Origin: Clostridia bacterium
GTDB lineage: Bacteria > Bacillota_A > Clostridia > UBA1212 > UBA1255
NCBI GenBank assembly: GCA_017522515.1
Contig: JAFWZH010000011.1
Coordinates: 1 to 14,240 of the forward strand
Reading direction: 5' to 3'
Length of the DNA: 14,240 bases
Both the position numbers and the translations under genes were made by a program. The notes beneath the pieces are model-generated. The model was not told the origin of the DNA. It saw nothing but the letters and a program-made list of their open reading frames with translations, and ran no database searches. This document shows, in pieces, positions 7,173 through 14,240 of the stretch (position 1 is the stretch's first letter; every line of letters starts with the position of its first letter).

Positions 7173-7875
7173 GCATAATAAAATAATTACAGATATAAAA
7201 GAATTAGTCCGTTTGTTAAAGAAACATCAATTTAACGAATTTATGGAACTATATTCTTTAGATAATCTTGTAGGAAAAACTACTGAAGTTTTTTATAATT
7301 ATAATATTGATGACATAGTACTAAGAATTACATCATCAGGACAAAAACCAGCACCCAAGGTTTCTAAATTTGCGATAGTCATTAAAATGGACTATACTTT
7401 ACAAGAAAACTTAAATGCCAAGATTGATATTTTTGATAATTATCAATTTGAACTTTTCATAAAAGGATTTAAAGATGTCAATGCAACAGGCTATGAAGAT
7501 GAATATAATTTCTTTTGTTGGCATTTAGATAAGGAAGTTAACACTAATGGGAAATTTATTCATCCATATTACCATTTCCATGCAGGAGGAGTGTACATGA
7601 AGGATTATATTGATGAAGATAGTAAAATAGTATTGATAGGGTCTCCTAGGATACCTCATCCTCCTATGGATATTATTTTAGCAATCCATTTTATAATTCT
7701 AAACTTTGTGAATTCAAAAGAATATCCGGCAAAAGAATATTTGTTATCAGATGAATCTTATATTGATGTAATAGAAAGGGCTCAAAAACGTGTTTTGGAT
7801 CCGTATTTCAATGCAATTAATGGAGATGGGCACACTGTATTTACAAAAGAAAATTTATTCCCATTGTATGTATGA
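7159..7875 (+). CDS. Conserved-looking protein of unknown function within the kinase/methyltransferase cassette
   Basis: I do not recognise this 238-residue protein. ATG 7159 was chosen because the frame open from 7048 would overlap the response regulator by 125 bp, whereas 7159 (MPEYKHNKII) leaves a 14-bp overlap and has TGGGAA just upstream. Features seen: a helical N-terminus, a beta-rich middle, WHLD (121-124), a histidine-rich motif HPYYHFHAGG (135-144: H135, H139, H141) and SPRIPHPPMD (162-171: R164, H167, D171), followed by a hydrophobic helix ILAIHFIILNFV (172-183) that is too short and isolated to call a membrane protein. The clustered His/Arg/Asp residues could be a metal or catalytic site, or just a fold signature. 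The stop overlaps the methyltransferase start by 4 bp. Coding is secure from the coupled layout; function is unknown. Confidence 0.8.
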   Translation: MPEYKHNKIITDIKELVRLLKKHQFNEFMELYSLDNLVGKTTEVFYNYNIDDIVLRITSSGQKPAPKVSKFAIVIKMDYTLQENLNAKIDIFDNYQFELFIKGFKDVNATGYEDEYNFFCWHLDKEVNTNGKFIHPYYHFHAGGVYMKDYIDEDSKIVLIGSPRIPHPPMDIILAIHFIILNFVNSKEYPAKEYLLSDESYIDVIERAQKRVLDPYFNAINGDGHTVFTKENLFPLYV

Positions 7876-9722
7876 CATTTAAAATTTCAAATTTCTTACG
7901 AAACTTTTCATATAAAACTAACGAAATTAATAGGTTGTTGGTTTCAACATTTATATATTCTAATAAAATAGAAGTAAGAAACAACAATCTTATTAAAGAA
8001 CTTTTGCTCAATGGCAATGATGCCGATGTTTGTTCACTATCAAAATTAGTTATTGATACATATCAAGAATTCAGCATTGAGTTGCTCATCGAATTATTTG
8101 AATTTGTTATTTCTCCTGCGGAAAAAGAGGTAAATGGAGCTGTTTATACTCCTCGATATGTTCGTGAGTTTATTGTTCAAGGTTGCTTTGATAATTTCCC
8201 TTTGGATGATTGGCGGAATTTGAGAATAGCTGATATTTCATGTGGTTGTGGCGGTTTTTTTATATCTATAGCTGAGTATCTTAAAAATAAGATAGATACG
8301 ACATACTATGATATATATAATCATTTATATGGTATTGACATTGAAGAATATAGCATAGAACGCACAAAAATTCTATTAACTTTATATGCTATTCAGAATG
8401 GAGAAGATATAGAAGATTTCACTTTTAATCTTTTCTGTGGGAATTCATTAAATTTCGATTGGACTACCATTCCGGTATATAATTTGAATAATGGTTTTGA
8501 TATTGTCATAGGTAACCCACCATATGTTGGAGCTTCTAAAATAACAGATGAAAGTCGCCAATATTTATCGAGATGGTCTGTGACAAGAACTGGTAAAACA
8601 GACTTATACATTCCATTTTTTCAGATTGCTATAGAATGTTTGAAAAAAGGTGGTGTGCTTGGATACATTACCGTAAATAATTTCTATCGCAGTGTTAATG
8701 GTAGAGCATTTCGTTCATACATGTCTGCTAATGAATATAACTTTAAAATAATAGATTTTGCTTCAGAACAAGTTTTTAGAGGCAGATCTACATATACATG
8801 TATTTGCTTTATAAATAAACAGAAAGGGAATGTATCCTATTGTAAAGCATCGAGCAGGTCTTTGGTTGGAATTATAAATAATAGTTATTGTTGTCTTGAT
8901 TACAAAAAATTAGATAATGAAAAGGGGTGGCTATTGCAAGATGATTCAATAGCATTGAATATACGAAAGATAGAATCAACAGGAAAGCCGTTAGGAAAGA
9001 CTTTTGATATAAAGAATGGTTTTGCAACATTGAAAAATGATGTGTTTATTTTGAATGTAATTAACGAAGATACTGAGTTTTATTATTCTCAAAATAAATT
9101 AGGAGAGATTTTCAAAATTGAAAAGGACATTTGTAGAAATGTTATAAAGCCAAACACTTTGAAATCGGAGAAAGAGATATCAAATAAGATTGAAAAATTG
9201 TTGTTCCCTTATTCTGTTTCAAATGGGATGGCAAAAGTAATGGAAGAAGATGTCCTACAAAAGAAATATCCATACGCATATAAATATTTATTACATAATA
9301 GATATGTATTGTCACAAAGAGATAAAGGAAAAAGAGAATATGAGCAATGGTTTGCTTTTGGACGAACACAAGCAATAACTATTAGAGGATACAAATTGTT
9401 ATTTCCATATATCGCAGAATATCCATATTTTGTTATATCAGAAGATGAAGATTTACTATTTTATAATGGATATGCTATAGTTTGTGACAACTTACAAAAA
9501 CTAAAAGTTTTACAAAAAATATTACGTTCAGAAGTTTTTTGGTATTACATAAAACATACAAGTAAGCCATATGGAAGTGATTATTTTGCACTTGCGAAAA
9601 ATTATGTAAAGAACTTTGGACTTATTGAACTTTCTGATAAAGAAGAAAAAGAAATTCTATCATTAAGTTCTGATGCGGAAATAAATAACTATGTTAAAGA
9701 ATTATATGAATTAGATTTATAG
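7872..9722 (+). CDS. N6-adenine DNA methyltransferase, Eco57I/TaqI-like, without visible nuclease domain
   Basis: Predicted S-adenosylmethionine-dependent DNA adenine methyltransferase of 616 residues. Seen in order: motif X GAVYTPRYVREFIV (89-102), SAM-binding motif I ADISCGCGGFF (120-130; the usual form is DPxCGxGxF, here IS replaces the proline position), motif II GIDIEE (154-159), CGNSL (189-193) and catalytic motif IV IGNPPYVG (213-220, N215-P-P-Y218). This order (SAM site first, catalytic second) is gamma class. The C-terminal half (about 350-600, including FGRTQAITIRGYKLLFPYI and a WYYIKHTSKPYGSDYF stretch) looks like a TaqI-like target-recognition domain. The ~85 residues before motif X contain no PD-(D/E)xK pattern, so this is not a type IIG fusion. 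It is the last gene before a strong terminator. It may mark self DNA for the cassette or act as an effector; target sequence unknown. Confidence 0.92.
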   Translation: MTFKISNFLRNFSYKTNEINRLLVSTFIYSNKIEVRNNNLIKELLLNGNDADVCSLSKLVIDTYQEFSIELLIELFEFVISPAEKEVNGAVYTPRYVREFIVQGCFDNFPLDDWRNLRIADISCGCGGFFISIAEYLKNKIDTTYYDIYNHLYGIDIEEYSIERTKILLTLYAIQNGEDIEDFTFNLFCGNSLNFDWTTIPVYNLNNGFDIVIGNPPYVGASKITDESRQYLSRWSVTRTGKTDLYIPFFQIAIECLKKGGVLGYITVNNFYRSVNGRAFRSYMSANEYNFKIIDFASEQVFRGRSTYTCICFINKQKGNVSYCKASSRSLVGIINNSYCCLDYKKLDNEKGWLLQDDSIALNIRKIESTGKPLGKTFDIKNGFATLKNDVFILNVINEDTEFYYSQNKLGEIFKIEKDICRNVIKPNTLKSEKEISNKIEKLLFPYSVSNGMAKVMEEDVLQKKYPYAYKYLLHNRYVLSQRDKGKREYEQWFAFGRTQAITIRGYKLLFPYIAEYPYFVISEDEDLLFYNGYAIVCDNLQKLKVLQKILRSEVFWYYIKHTSKPYGSDYFALAKNYVKNFGLIELSDKEEKEILSLSSDAEINNYVKELYELDL

Positions 9723-9737
9723 CATAAAGAATTGTAG

Positions 9738-9776
9738 AATAGGCGTTCACCCTCAACAAGTGAACGCCTATTTTTT
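9738..9776 (+). terminator. Rho-independent terminator of the four-gene cassette
   Basis: A perfect 13-bp stem, AATAGGCGTTCAC (9738-9750) with GTGAACGCCTATT (9760-9772), and a 9-base loop are followed directly by a T run to 9776. It lies 15 bp after the methyltransferase stop. The opposite strand lacks a T tract, so it is probably one-directional. It defines the cassette's right end. Confidence 0.93.
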
Positions 9777-9778
9777 GA

Positions 9779-10490
9779 TCAGCCTACCGCATTCATCCCA
9801 TCTATCAAATCCTGATAGGTCGCCATTTTATGGTACTTCACATCGGCTGTAGGGATAGAATTGAACAACTTTCCGCATAATCAATCTTGGCTCGCTCGAT
9901 GGCAGACAAGTCCATTAACGACATTGAACCTTTGGTTTCGGCCACGAAAAAGATGTGCTTCACATCGTTTTCCTTAATGGCGATCGCCCAGTCGGGAGCG
10001 TAATTGCCTACGAGTGTAGGAATCTGGAAGGGGCGTGGCAGCTTGGCATATACCACTACTTAGCTGGCTTCGTCAAGGTCATGGGCAAATTTGCGCTTGC
10101 CTTTGCTGTCGCTGAATACATAATCGGTTATATGTTTCTTGGCTCGTAGGCTCGGTCAAAGTCCATCTTACTCTTCACGGTGAAAATGTCGCTATCGTAT
10201 TTTTCCTCGGTAATATTGTAGTGGATATCCTCTACAATCATCGTTGATTCTGCTCCTTGATGGTGCTTATTACCTGACGGATAGATATACTCTTCCGGAT
10301 TGTTCTTAAACAAGTAGAGCTTGCTTTGCTTAACGCCTTGTAGAATATTCATAACAGTACGGCGAGTGAGGTTTGACCCTTTGGCAATATCGCCAACAAG
10401 GTCGTACTTGATAGTAGAGGTACATACATCAGTCTATTCACGAAATTGTGAAAGGGTATCGCCAAATTCAGTAACTTGGTTTTCATCTTA
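9779..10490 (-). pseudogene. Decayed C-terminal part of a type III restriction enzyme Res subunit
   Basis: Reading the minus strand across three frames rebuilds a continuous Res-like C-terminus. ENQVTEFGDTLSQFRE (from 10484) is cut by a TAG at 10434-10436. It resumes with IKYDLVGDIAKGSNLTRRT and NNPEEYIYPSGNKHHQGAES, then DFDRAYE. A frameshift near 10140 is followed by KKHITDYVFSDSKG, a TAA at 10060-10062, then [14 protein letters not shown] and the endonuclease motif PDWAIA...FVAETKG. That motif is PD-(D/E)xK type: D, E and K are preserved between about 9935 and 9995. A second frameshift near 9870 leads to [13 protein letters not shown], ending GMNAVG at the TGA 9781-9779. The helicase part and the Mod partner are absent from the window. 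The true right limit is uncertain; another frame at about 10470-10535 (FNILQLCYVMRKEHKMK) may be more of it. It is convergent with the upstream cassette and nonfunctional. Confidence 0.85.
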
Positions 10491-10709
10491 TGTTCCTTCC
10501 GCATCACATAGCAAAGCTGCAAGATGTTAAACTTCTTTCCATTGCATGTGTGCTAGAGAAGACATATTATTTTATTTCCTATTCATATAATCACCTTTTT
10601 TAGACTCTGGCAAAGTCAAAACAATCTTCAAAAAACTATTTGGTATAGAAATAATACCCCTCTCCTACCCCATCAATCTTCTTCCGATATCAGCCCTGAC
10701 CACCGCAAT
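10491..10709. other. Gene-free stretch between the Res remnant and rmlA
   Basis: No convincing coding sequence is seen here apart from possible Res debris up to about 10535. The middle (10560-10650) is AT-rich with short T runs (for example tttttt at 10596-10601). I found no clean TAnnTTTG promoter; the closest, ACTATTTG just before 10645, lacks the leading TA. The promoter of the polysaccharide genes may lie here or further upstream. Confidence 0.4.
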
Positions 10710-10726
10710 AGGTCTGTGGCAGACCT
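10710..10726. repeat. Hairpin AGGTCTG/CAGACCT upstream of rmlA
   Basis: AGGTCTG (10710-10716) and CAGACCT (10720-10726) form a perfect 7-bp stem with a TGG loop. It is immediately followed by the 8-bp palindrome CTCGCGAG (10725-10732). No T tract follows, so it is not a classical terminator. Confidence 0.6.
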
Positions 10727-10739
10727 CGCGAGCGACTTG

Positions 10740-10762
10740 GTAAATGTCCGGTGGACATTTAC
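10740..10762. repeat. Hairpin GTAAATGTCC/GGACATTTAC upstream of rmlA
   Basis: A perfect 10-bp stem with a three-base loop lies 36 bp before the rmlA start. It is followed by a purine-rich GCGAGCAGCGCGGAGCG stretch. With the preceding hairpin it looks like a dispersed palindromic element or a structured 5' leader; which one cannot be decided from a single copy. Confidence 0.65.
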
Positions 10763-10798
10763 AGCGAGCAGCGCGGAGCGAAATCTAAATATCAAGTT

Positions 10799-11713
10799 AT
10801 GAAAGGAATAGTATTAGCTGGTGGTTCAGGAACACGTCTATATCCTATCACTAAGGGAATCAGTAAGCAATTGATGCCTATCTATGATAAACCGATGGTT
10901 TATTATCCTATAAGCGTATTAATGCTGGCTGGTATCAGAGATATTCTTATCATCTCAACACCTCATGACCTTCCCGGATTTAAAAGACTTTTGGGTGACG
11001 GAAGCGACTATGGTGTGAACTTCACATATGCAGAGCAGCCATCTCCAGACGGACTTGCTCAAGCATTTACAATTGGCGCTGAATTCATTGGTGATGACAG
11101 TGCTTGTTTAGTATTAGGGGATAATATCTTCTATGGCAGCTATTTCACGCCAATGCTAAAAGAGGCTGTACGTGCTGCAGATGAGGATGGAAAAGCAACT
11201 ATTTTCGGTTATTGGGTTAACGACCCTGAACGTTATGGTGTAGCAGAGTTTGATAAGGATGGTAATTGTCTCAGTATTGAGGAGAAGCCGAAGGAACCAA
11301 AGAGCAACTATGCTGTTCCTGGATTATACTTCTATCCCAATAAAGTAGTTGATGTGGCAAGAACTATCAAACCATCAGCTCGCGGAGAATATGAAATCAC
11401 TACTGTAAATCAGGTATTCCTTGAATCAAAGGAACTTAAGGTTCAGACACTCGGACGCGGTTTTGCATGGCTTGATACAGGTACACATGATTCTCTATCA
11501 GAAGCTTCAACTTTCGTAGAGGTAATTGAAAAACGTCAAGGTCTCAAAATCGCATGCCTTGAAGCTATAGCATATCGTAGAGGCTGGATTACTGAGGAGC
11601 GCATGCGAGAACTTGCACAGCCTATGATCAAAAACCAGTATGGTCAATACCTTCTGCAGGTAGTAGATGAGAAAAAACGTGAAATTAATTCAGATACTCT
11701 CGCTAAAAGATAA
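10799..11713 (+). CDS. rmlA: Glucose-1-phosphate thymidylyltransferase
   Basis: Catalyses glucose-1-phosphate + dTTP to dTDP-glucose + PPi, the first step to dTDP-rhamnose and other dTDP-deoxysugars for capsule or O-antigen. The 304 residues match the usual length. The nucleotide-binding signature GGSGTRLYP is at 8-16, followed by [12 protein letters not shown] (22-33), LGDNIFYG (106-113, metal/nucleotide D108), IEEKP (160-164) and [13 protein letters not shown] in the sugar-binding part. The ATG at 10799 was preferred over 10751 because [10 protein letters not shown] is the family's standard N-terminus, and the longer start would put 16 foreign residues encoded by a hairpin in front. It lies 7 bp before the rmlB start and is co-oriented, so the two are almost certainly co-transcribed. 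Base composition is visibly richer in G and C than the cassette to the left. Confidence 0.96.
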   Translation: MKGIVLAGGSGTRLYPITKGISKQLMPIYDKPMVYYPISVLMLAGIRDILIISTPHDLPGFKRLLGDGSDYGVNFTYAEQPSPDGLAQAFTIGAEFIGDDSACLVLGDNIFYGSYFTPMLKEAVRAADEDGKATIFGYWVNDPERYGVAEFDKDGNCLSIEEKPKEPKSNYAVPGLYFYPNKVVDVARTIKPSARGEYEITTVNQVFLESKELKVQTLGRGFAWLDTGTHDSLSEASTFVEVIEKRQGLKIACLEAIAYRRGWITEERMRELAQPMIKNQYGQYLLQVVDEKKREINSDTLAKR

Positions 11714-11720
11714 TCAAAAT

Positions 11721-12854
11721 ATGAAACGCAATATAGTCATAACCGGAGGCGCAGGATTCATAGGTAGCCATGTTGTACGCCTTTTCGTAAATAAGTATCC
11801 AGGGTATAATATTATCAATCTTGACAAGCTTACCTATGCTGGTAATCTTGCTAATCTTAAAGACGTTGAGGATAAGCCAAACTATAAGTTCGTTAAGATG
11901 GACATCTGTGACTTTGATGCTTTCTTTAAGCTTATGCAGGATGAAAAAGTAGATGGTATTATCCATCTTGCTGCAGAAAGCCATGTTGATAGAAGTATCA
12001 AAGATCCTTTCACTTTCGCTAAGACTAACGTGATGGGTACACTTGCTCTTCTTCAGGCTGCTAAGCTGTACTGGGAGAGTCTTCCTGAGAAGTACGAAGG
12101 AAAGAGATTCTATCATATCTCAACAGATGAGGTATACGGAGCATTGAGCATGAACCATCCTGAAGGTATTGAACCTCCGTTCAAGACAGTGGCATCAAGC
12201 GAAGGTCACAAGGCATATGGTGATGATTTCTTCTATGAGACAACTAAGTACAATCCACACAGTCCGTACTCAGCATCCAAGGCTAGCTCAGACCACTTTG
12301 TAAGAGCATACCATGACACTTATGGAATGCCGACTATCGTGACAAACTGCTCAAATAACTACGGCCCATATCAGTTCCCAGAGAAACTGATTCCTCTTTT
12401 CATTAATAATATCCGCAACAGGAAGCCACTTCCAGTGTATGGTAAGGGCGAAAATGTTCGTGACTGGTTGTATGTTGAGGACCATGCTAGAGCTATTGAT
12501 GTGATTTTTCATGAAGGCAAGGTAGCGGAGACCTATAATATTGGTGGTTTTAATGAGTGGAAGAACATTGACCTCATCAAAGTGATGATTAAGACAGTGG
12601 ATAAGATTCTCGGAAATCCAGAAGATCATAGTCTTGATCTTATCACCTATGTCACTGATCGACTTGGTCATGATGCCCGTTATGCAATTGATTCAACCAA
12701 ACTTCAGAAAGATCTTGGATGGGAACCATCGCTTCAATTTGAAGAAGGTATTGAGAAGACGGTAAGATGGTATCTTGATAATCAGGAGTGGATGGATAGC
12801 ATTACTTCTGGTGAGTATGAGAAGTATTACGCTGATATGTATAAAGAGAGATAA
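11721..12854 (+). CDS. rmlB: dTDP-glucose 4,6-dehydratase
   Basis: Converts dTDP-glucose to dTDP-4-keto-6-deoxyglucose with bound NAD; a short-chain dehydrogenase/reductase of the extended type. The 377 residues contain the NAD-binding GGAGFIG (9-15), LDKLTYAGNL, HLAAESHVDRS (82-92), the catalytic STDEVYG (134-140, T135-D136-E137) and the Y183-x3-K187 pair (SPYSASKAS). RPxxYGPxQFPEKLIP-type conservation appears as NNYGPYQFPEKLIP. ATG 11721 (MKRNIVITGG) was chosen; the frame is open upstream to 11667, but that would overlap rmlA by 47 bp with no homology to the family start. rmlC and rmlD do not follow, so later steps must be encoded elsewhere or the keto sugar is used by another enzyme. Confidence 0.96.
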   Translation: MKRNIVITGGAGFIGSHVVRLFVNKYPGYNIINLDKLTYAGNLANLKDVEDKPNYKFVKMDICDFDAFFKLMQDEKVDGIIHLAAESHVDRSIKDPFTFAKTNVMGTLALLQAAKLYWESLPEKYEGKRFYHISTDEVYGALSMNHPEGIEPPFKTVASSEGHKAYGDDFFYETTKYNPHSPYSASKASSDHFVRAYHDTYGMPTIVTNCSNNYGPYQFPEKLIPLFINNIRNRKPLPVYGKGENVRDWLYVEDHARAIDVIFHEGKVAETYNIGGFNEWKNIDLIKVMIKTVDKILGNPEDHSLDLITYVTDRLGHDARYAIDSTKLQKDLGWEPSLQFEEGIEKTVRWYLDNQEWMDSITSGEYEKYYADMYKER

Positions 12855-12884
12855 TATTCAAGTTAATCTAGGCTAATATCAGAT

Positions 12885-14030
12885 ATGAAAAAAATAATGC
12901 TAGTCTTCGGCACAAGACCAGAAGCGATCAAAATGTGCCCGCTTGTGAAGGAATTCAAGAAGCGAGCTGATGAATTTGAAACTATCGTATGTGTGACAGG
13001 TCAACATAGGGAGATGCTGGATCAAGTGCTCAAGATCTTTGAAGTTACTCCGGATATTGATCTTAATATTATGAAGCAAGGACAGGACTTGACGGACGTG
13101 ACAGTACGTATCCTTAATGGTATGCGTGATGTGTTCAATGAGTGTCGCCCTGATGTTGTTTTGGTACATGGTGATACAACTACTTCAACTGCAGCTGCTC
13201 TTGCAGCTTTCTATGCACAGATTCCTGTAGGTCACGTTGAGGCAGGTCTTCGCACACACAATATCTATAGTCCATGGCCGGAGGAGATGAACCGTCAGGT
13301 GACAGGGCGTATTGCTACATACAACTTTTCTCCAACACCACTCTCAGAGAAAAACCTCATAGAGGAAAAGGCAGTGGGTAAGATTTATGTAACAGGTAAC
13401 ACCGTGATTGATGCCCTTCACTATGTAGTGAACAAGCTGAAGAGTGACGAGGCTATTGCTAAGGAGCAGGATGCTGTTCTTTTGAGTGCAGGTTATGATG
13501 TTACTCGTTTGGAAGATGGAAAAAAACTTGTGCTTATCACTGGCCACAGACGTGAGAACTTTGGTGATGGCTTTATTCGTATGGTGACTGCTATGAAGGA
13601 TCTTTCAGAAAAATATCCTGATGTTGACTTCGTTTACCCAATGCACTTGAACCCCAATGTACGTAAGCCTATTCACGAAGTATTTGGTAAAGATCTTACT
13701 CGTCCTAACTTCTTCTTTATTGAGCCGCTCCAGTATCTTGAGTTCGTTCATTTGATGTCTAAGGCTACTATCGTTCTCACTGACTCAGGAGGAATCCAGG
13801 AAGAGGCTCCGGGTCTTGGTAAACCAGTTCTAGTGATGCGTGATACGACTGAGCGTCCAGAGGCTTTGGAAAGTGGTACTGTACACCTTGTGGGTACTGA
13901 CTATGATAAGATTGTGAATGAGGTGAGTACACTCCTTGAGGATGCTGAGGCTTATACTAAGATGTCTCAGGCAGTTAATCCTTATGGTGATGGTTTGGCC
14001 TGCGGTAGAATTGCGGATGCGTTGAAATAA
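12885..14030 (+). CDS. wecB: UDP-N-acetylglucosamine 2-epimerase (non-hydrolysing)
   Basis: Interconverts UDP-GlcNAc and UDP-ManNAc, supplying ManNAc-type sugars for surface polysaccharide. The 381-residue length is normal. Seen: the N-terminal FGTRPEAIKM (8-17), VHGDTTTSTAAAL (94-106, D97), GHVEAGLRT (116-124, E119), SPWPEEMNR (129-137, E133), GHRRENFG (220-227, H221), and the UDP-binding DSGGIQEEAPGLGKPVLVMRD segment in the C-terminal half. These acidic and histidine residues correspond to the key residues of E. coli WecB with an offset of two (eight for the histidine). It starts 30 bp after rmlB in the same direction and probably belongs to the same transcript. Confidence 0.96.
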   Translation: MKKIMLVFGTRPEAIKMCPLVKEFKKRADEFETIVCVTGQHREMLDQVLKIFEVTPDIDLNIMKQGQDLTDVTVRILNGMRDVFNECRPDVVLVHGDTTTSTAAALAAFYAQIPVGHVEAGLRTHNIYSPWPEEMNRQVTGRIATYNFSPTPLSEKNLIEEKAVGKIYVTGNTVIDALHYVVNKLKSDEAIAKEQDAVLLSAGYDVTRLEDGKKLVLITGHRRENFGDGFIRMVTAMKDLSEKYPDVDFVYPMHLNPNVRKPIHEVFGKDLTRPNFFFIEPLQYLEFVHLMSKATIVLTDSGGIQEEAPGLGKPVLVMRDTTERPEALESGTVHLVGTDYDKIVNEVSTLLEDAEAYTKMSQAVNPYGDGLACGRIADALK

Positions 14031-14065
14031 TACAATCATTTAGAAGGTGTACTTGTTGTGATGAT

Positions 14066-14156
14066 GAAGATTGAATCTTCCACCAGCTACCAAAGATAAC
14101 GAAAGTTACTGGTTACGCTTATGTTTAATAAATAACCGCCTTAGTCGCTAAGGTGG
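14066..14156 (+). other. Intergenic hairpins between wecB and the next gene
   Basis: Two potential hairpins lie in the 169-bp spacer. GAAGAT/ATCTTC (14066-14071 and 14075-14080) has a three-base loop. CCGCCTTAG/CTAAGGTGG (14136-14144 and 14148-14156) has 9 pairs including one G-T wobble, and loop TCG. Neither is followed by a T run, so termination is not supported. They may structure the leader of the following gene. Confidence 0.4.
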
Positions 14157-14199
14157 CAGAGGCTAACTGATAACAAAAGAATAACAATTAGATTATAAT

Positions 14200-14240
14200 A
14201 TGATAAGTAAGATTAGAATAGCATTGGGGAAGGTAAGAGT
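14200..14240 (+). CDS. Start of a further gene of the polysaccharide locus, cut by the window edge
   Basis: An ATG at 14200 opens MISKIRIALGKVR and runs off the right edge after 13 codons. It is co-oriented with wecB and preceded by an A-rich leader typical of Bacteroidales starts. A glycosyltransferase, flippase or acyltransferase would be expected by position, but 13 residues are too few to identify it. Confidence 0.4.
   Translation, partial: MISKIRIALGKVR

Noticed and set aside
3832..9722. Identification as BREX, DISARM or a standard restriction-modification system
   Set aside because: No PglZ, BrxC-like ATPase, helicase, phospholipase D domain or recognisable nuclease is encoded in the cassette.
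9838..10352. Two separate small minus-strand genes
   Set aside because: Both are pieces of one Res reading frame broken by stops and frameshifts, not independent genes.
10751..10798. Upstream ATG for rmlA adding 16 residues
   Set aside because: The added residues are encoded by the hairpin and leader and do not belong to the family; MKGIVLAGG at 10799 is the standard start.
11667..11720. Upstream ATG for rmlB inside rmlA
   Set aside because: The extra 18 residues are out-of-frame rmlA coding sequence; MKRNIVITGGAGFIG at 11721 is the family start.
11703..13169. Minus-strand open frames opposite rmlB and wecB
   Set aside because: They lie wholly antisense to clear enzymes and show no protein-family features.
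1..14240. CRISPR array, tRNA or rRNA genes
   Set aside because: No regularly spaced direct repeats, cloverleaf-like sequence or rRNA-like stretch was found on reading through the window.

Overview
The window looks like a Bacteroidales chromosome segment (Bacteroides, Prevotella/Segatella or Parabacteroides type). The reasons are the IntDOT-like tyrosine recombinase, a TAnnTTTG-type -7 promoter element, weak Shine-Dalgarno sequences, the Bacteroidales-style AbiE pair, and a surface-polysaccharide locus of rmlA, rmlB and wecB. No rRNA or tRNA gene is visible, and species cannot be fixed from the sequence alone.

Layout. (1) 1-1224, minus strand: 3'-truncated tyrosine recombinase running off the left edge. 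It is followed by a 140-bp spacer with three inverted repeats (1225-1348), a decayed C-terminal remnant of a second recombinase (1364-1687), and a small HTH-like protein (from 1699). This is an integration-prone border. (2) 2147-3747: AbiEi/AbiEii type IV toxin-antitoxin operon with a promoter and operator-like palindrome just upstream. (3) 3832-9722: a tight, AT-rich four-gene cassette ending in a strong intrinsic terminator (9738-9776). Its genes encode a protein with two GHKL ATPase modules (Hsp90/MORC-like N-terminus, histidine-kinase-like C-terminus), a response regulator with an unrecognised output domain, a 238-residue protein of unknown family, and an N6-adenine DNA methyltransferase. 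Every junction overlaps (4, 14 and 4 bp). (4) 9779 to about 10490, minus strand: wreck of the C-terminal part of a type III restriction (Res) subunit, with at least two frameshifts and two in-frame stops. (5) 10710-10762: two stacked hairpins, then rmlA (10799), rmlB (11721), wecB (12885) and the first codons of another gene (14200). These belong to a capsule/O-antigen-type locus with more balanced base composition.

How the parts fit. The left two thirds read as a mobile defence island next to a polysaccharide locus: recombinase, recombinase remnant, toxin-antitoxin pair, signalling/methylation cassette and a dead restriction gene. The most interesting unit is 3832-9722. A predicted phosphorelay (GHKL kinase to receiver) is translationally coupled to an unknown protein and a lone DNA methyltransferase with no recognisable nuclease. 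I infer a modification-linked, signal-gated anti-phage or anti-plasmid system. I do not recognise the complete gene set as a named defence system. The defence role rests on context and family knowledge, not on any direct evidence here.
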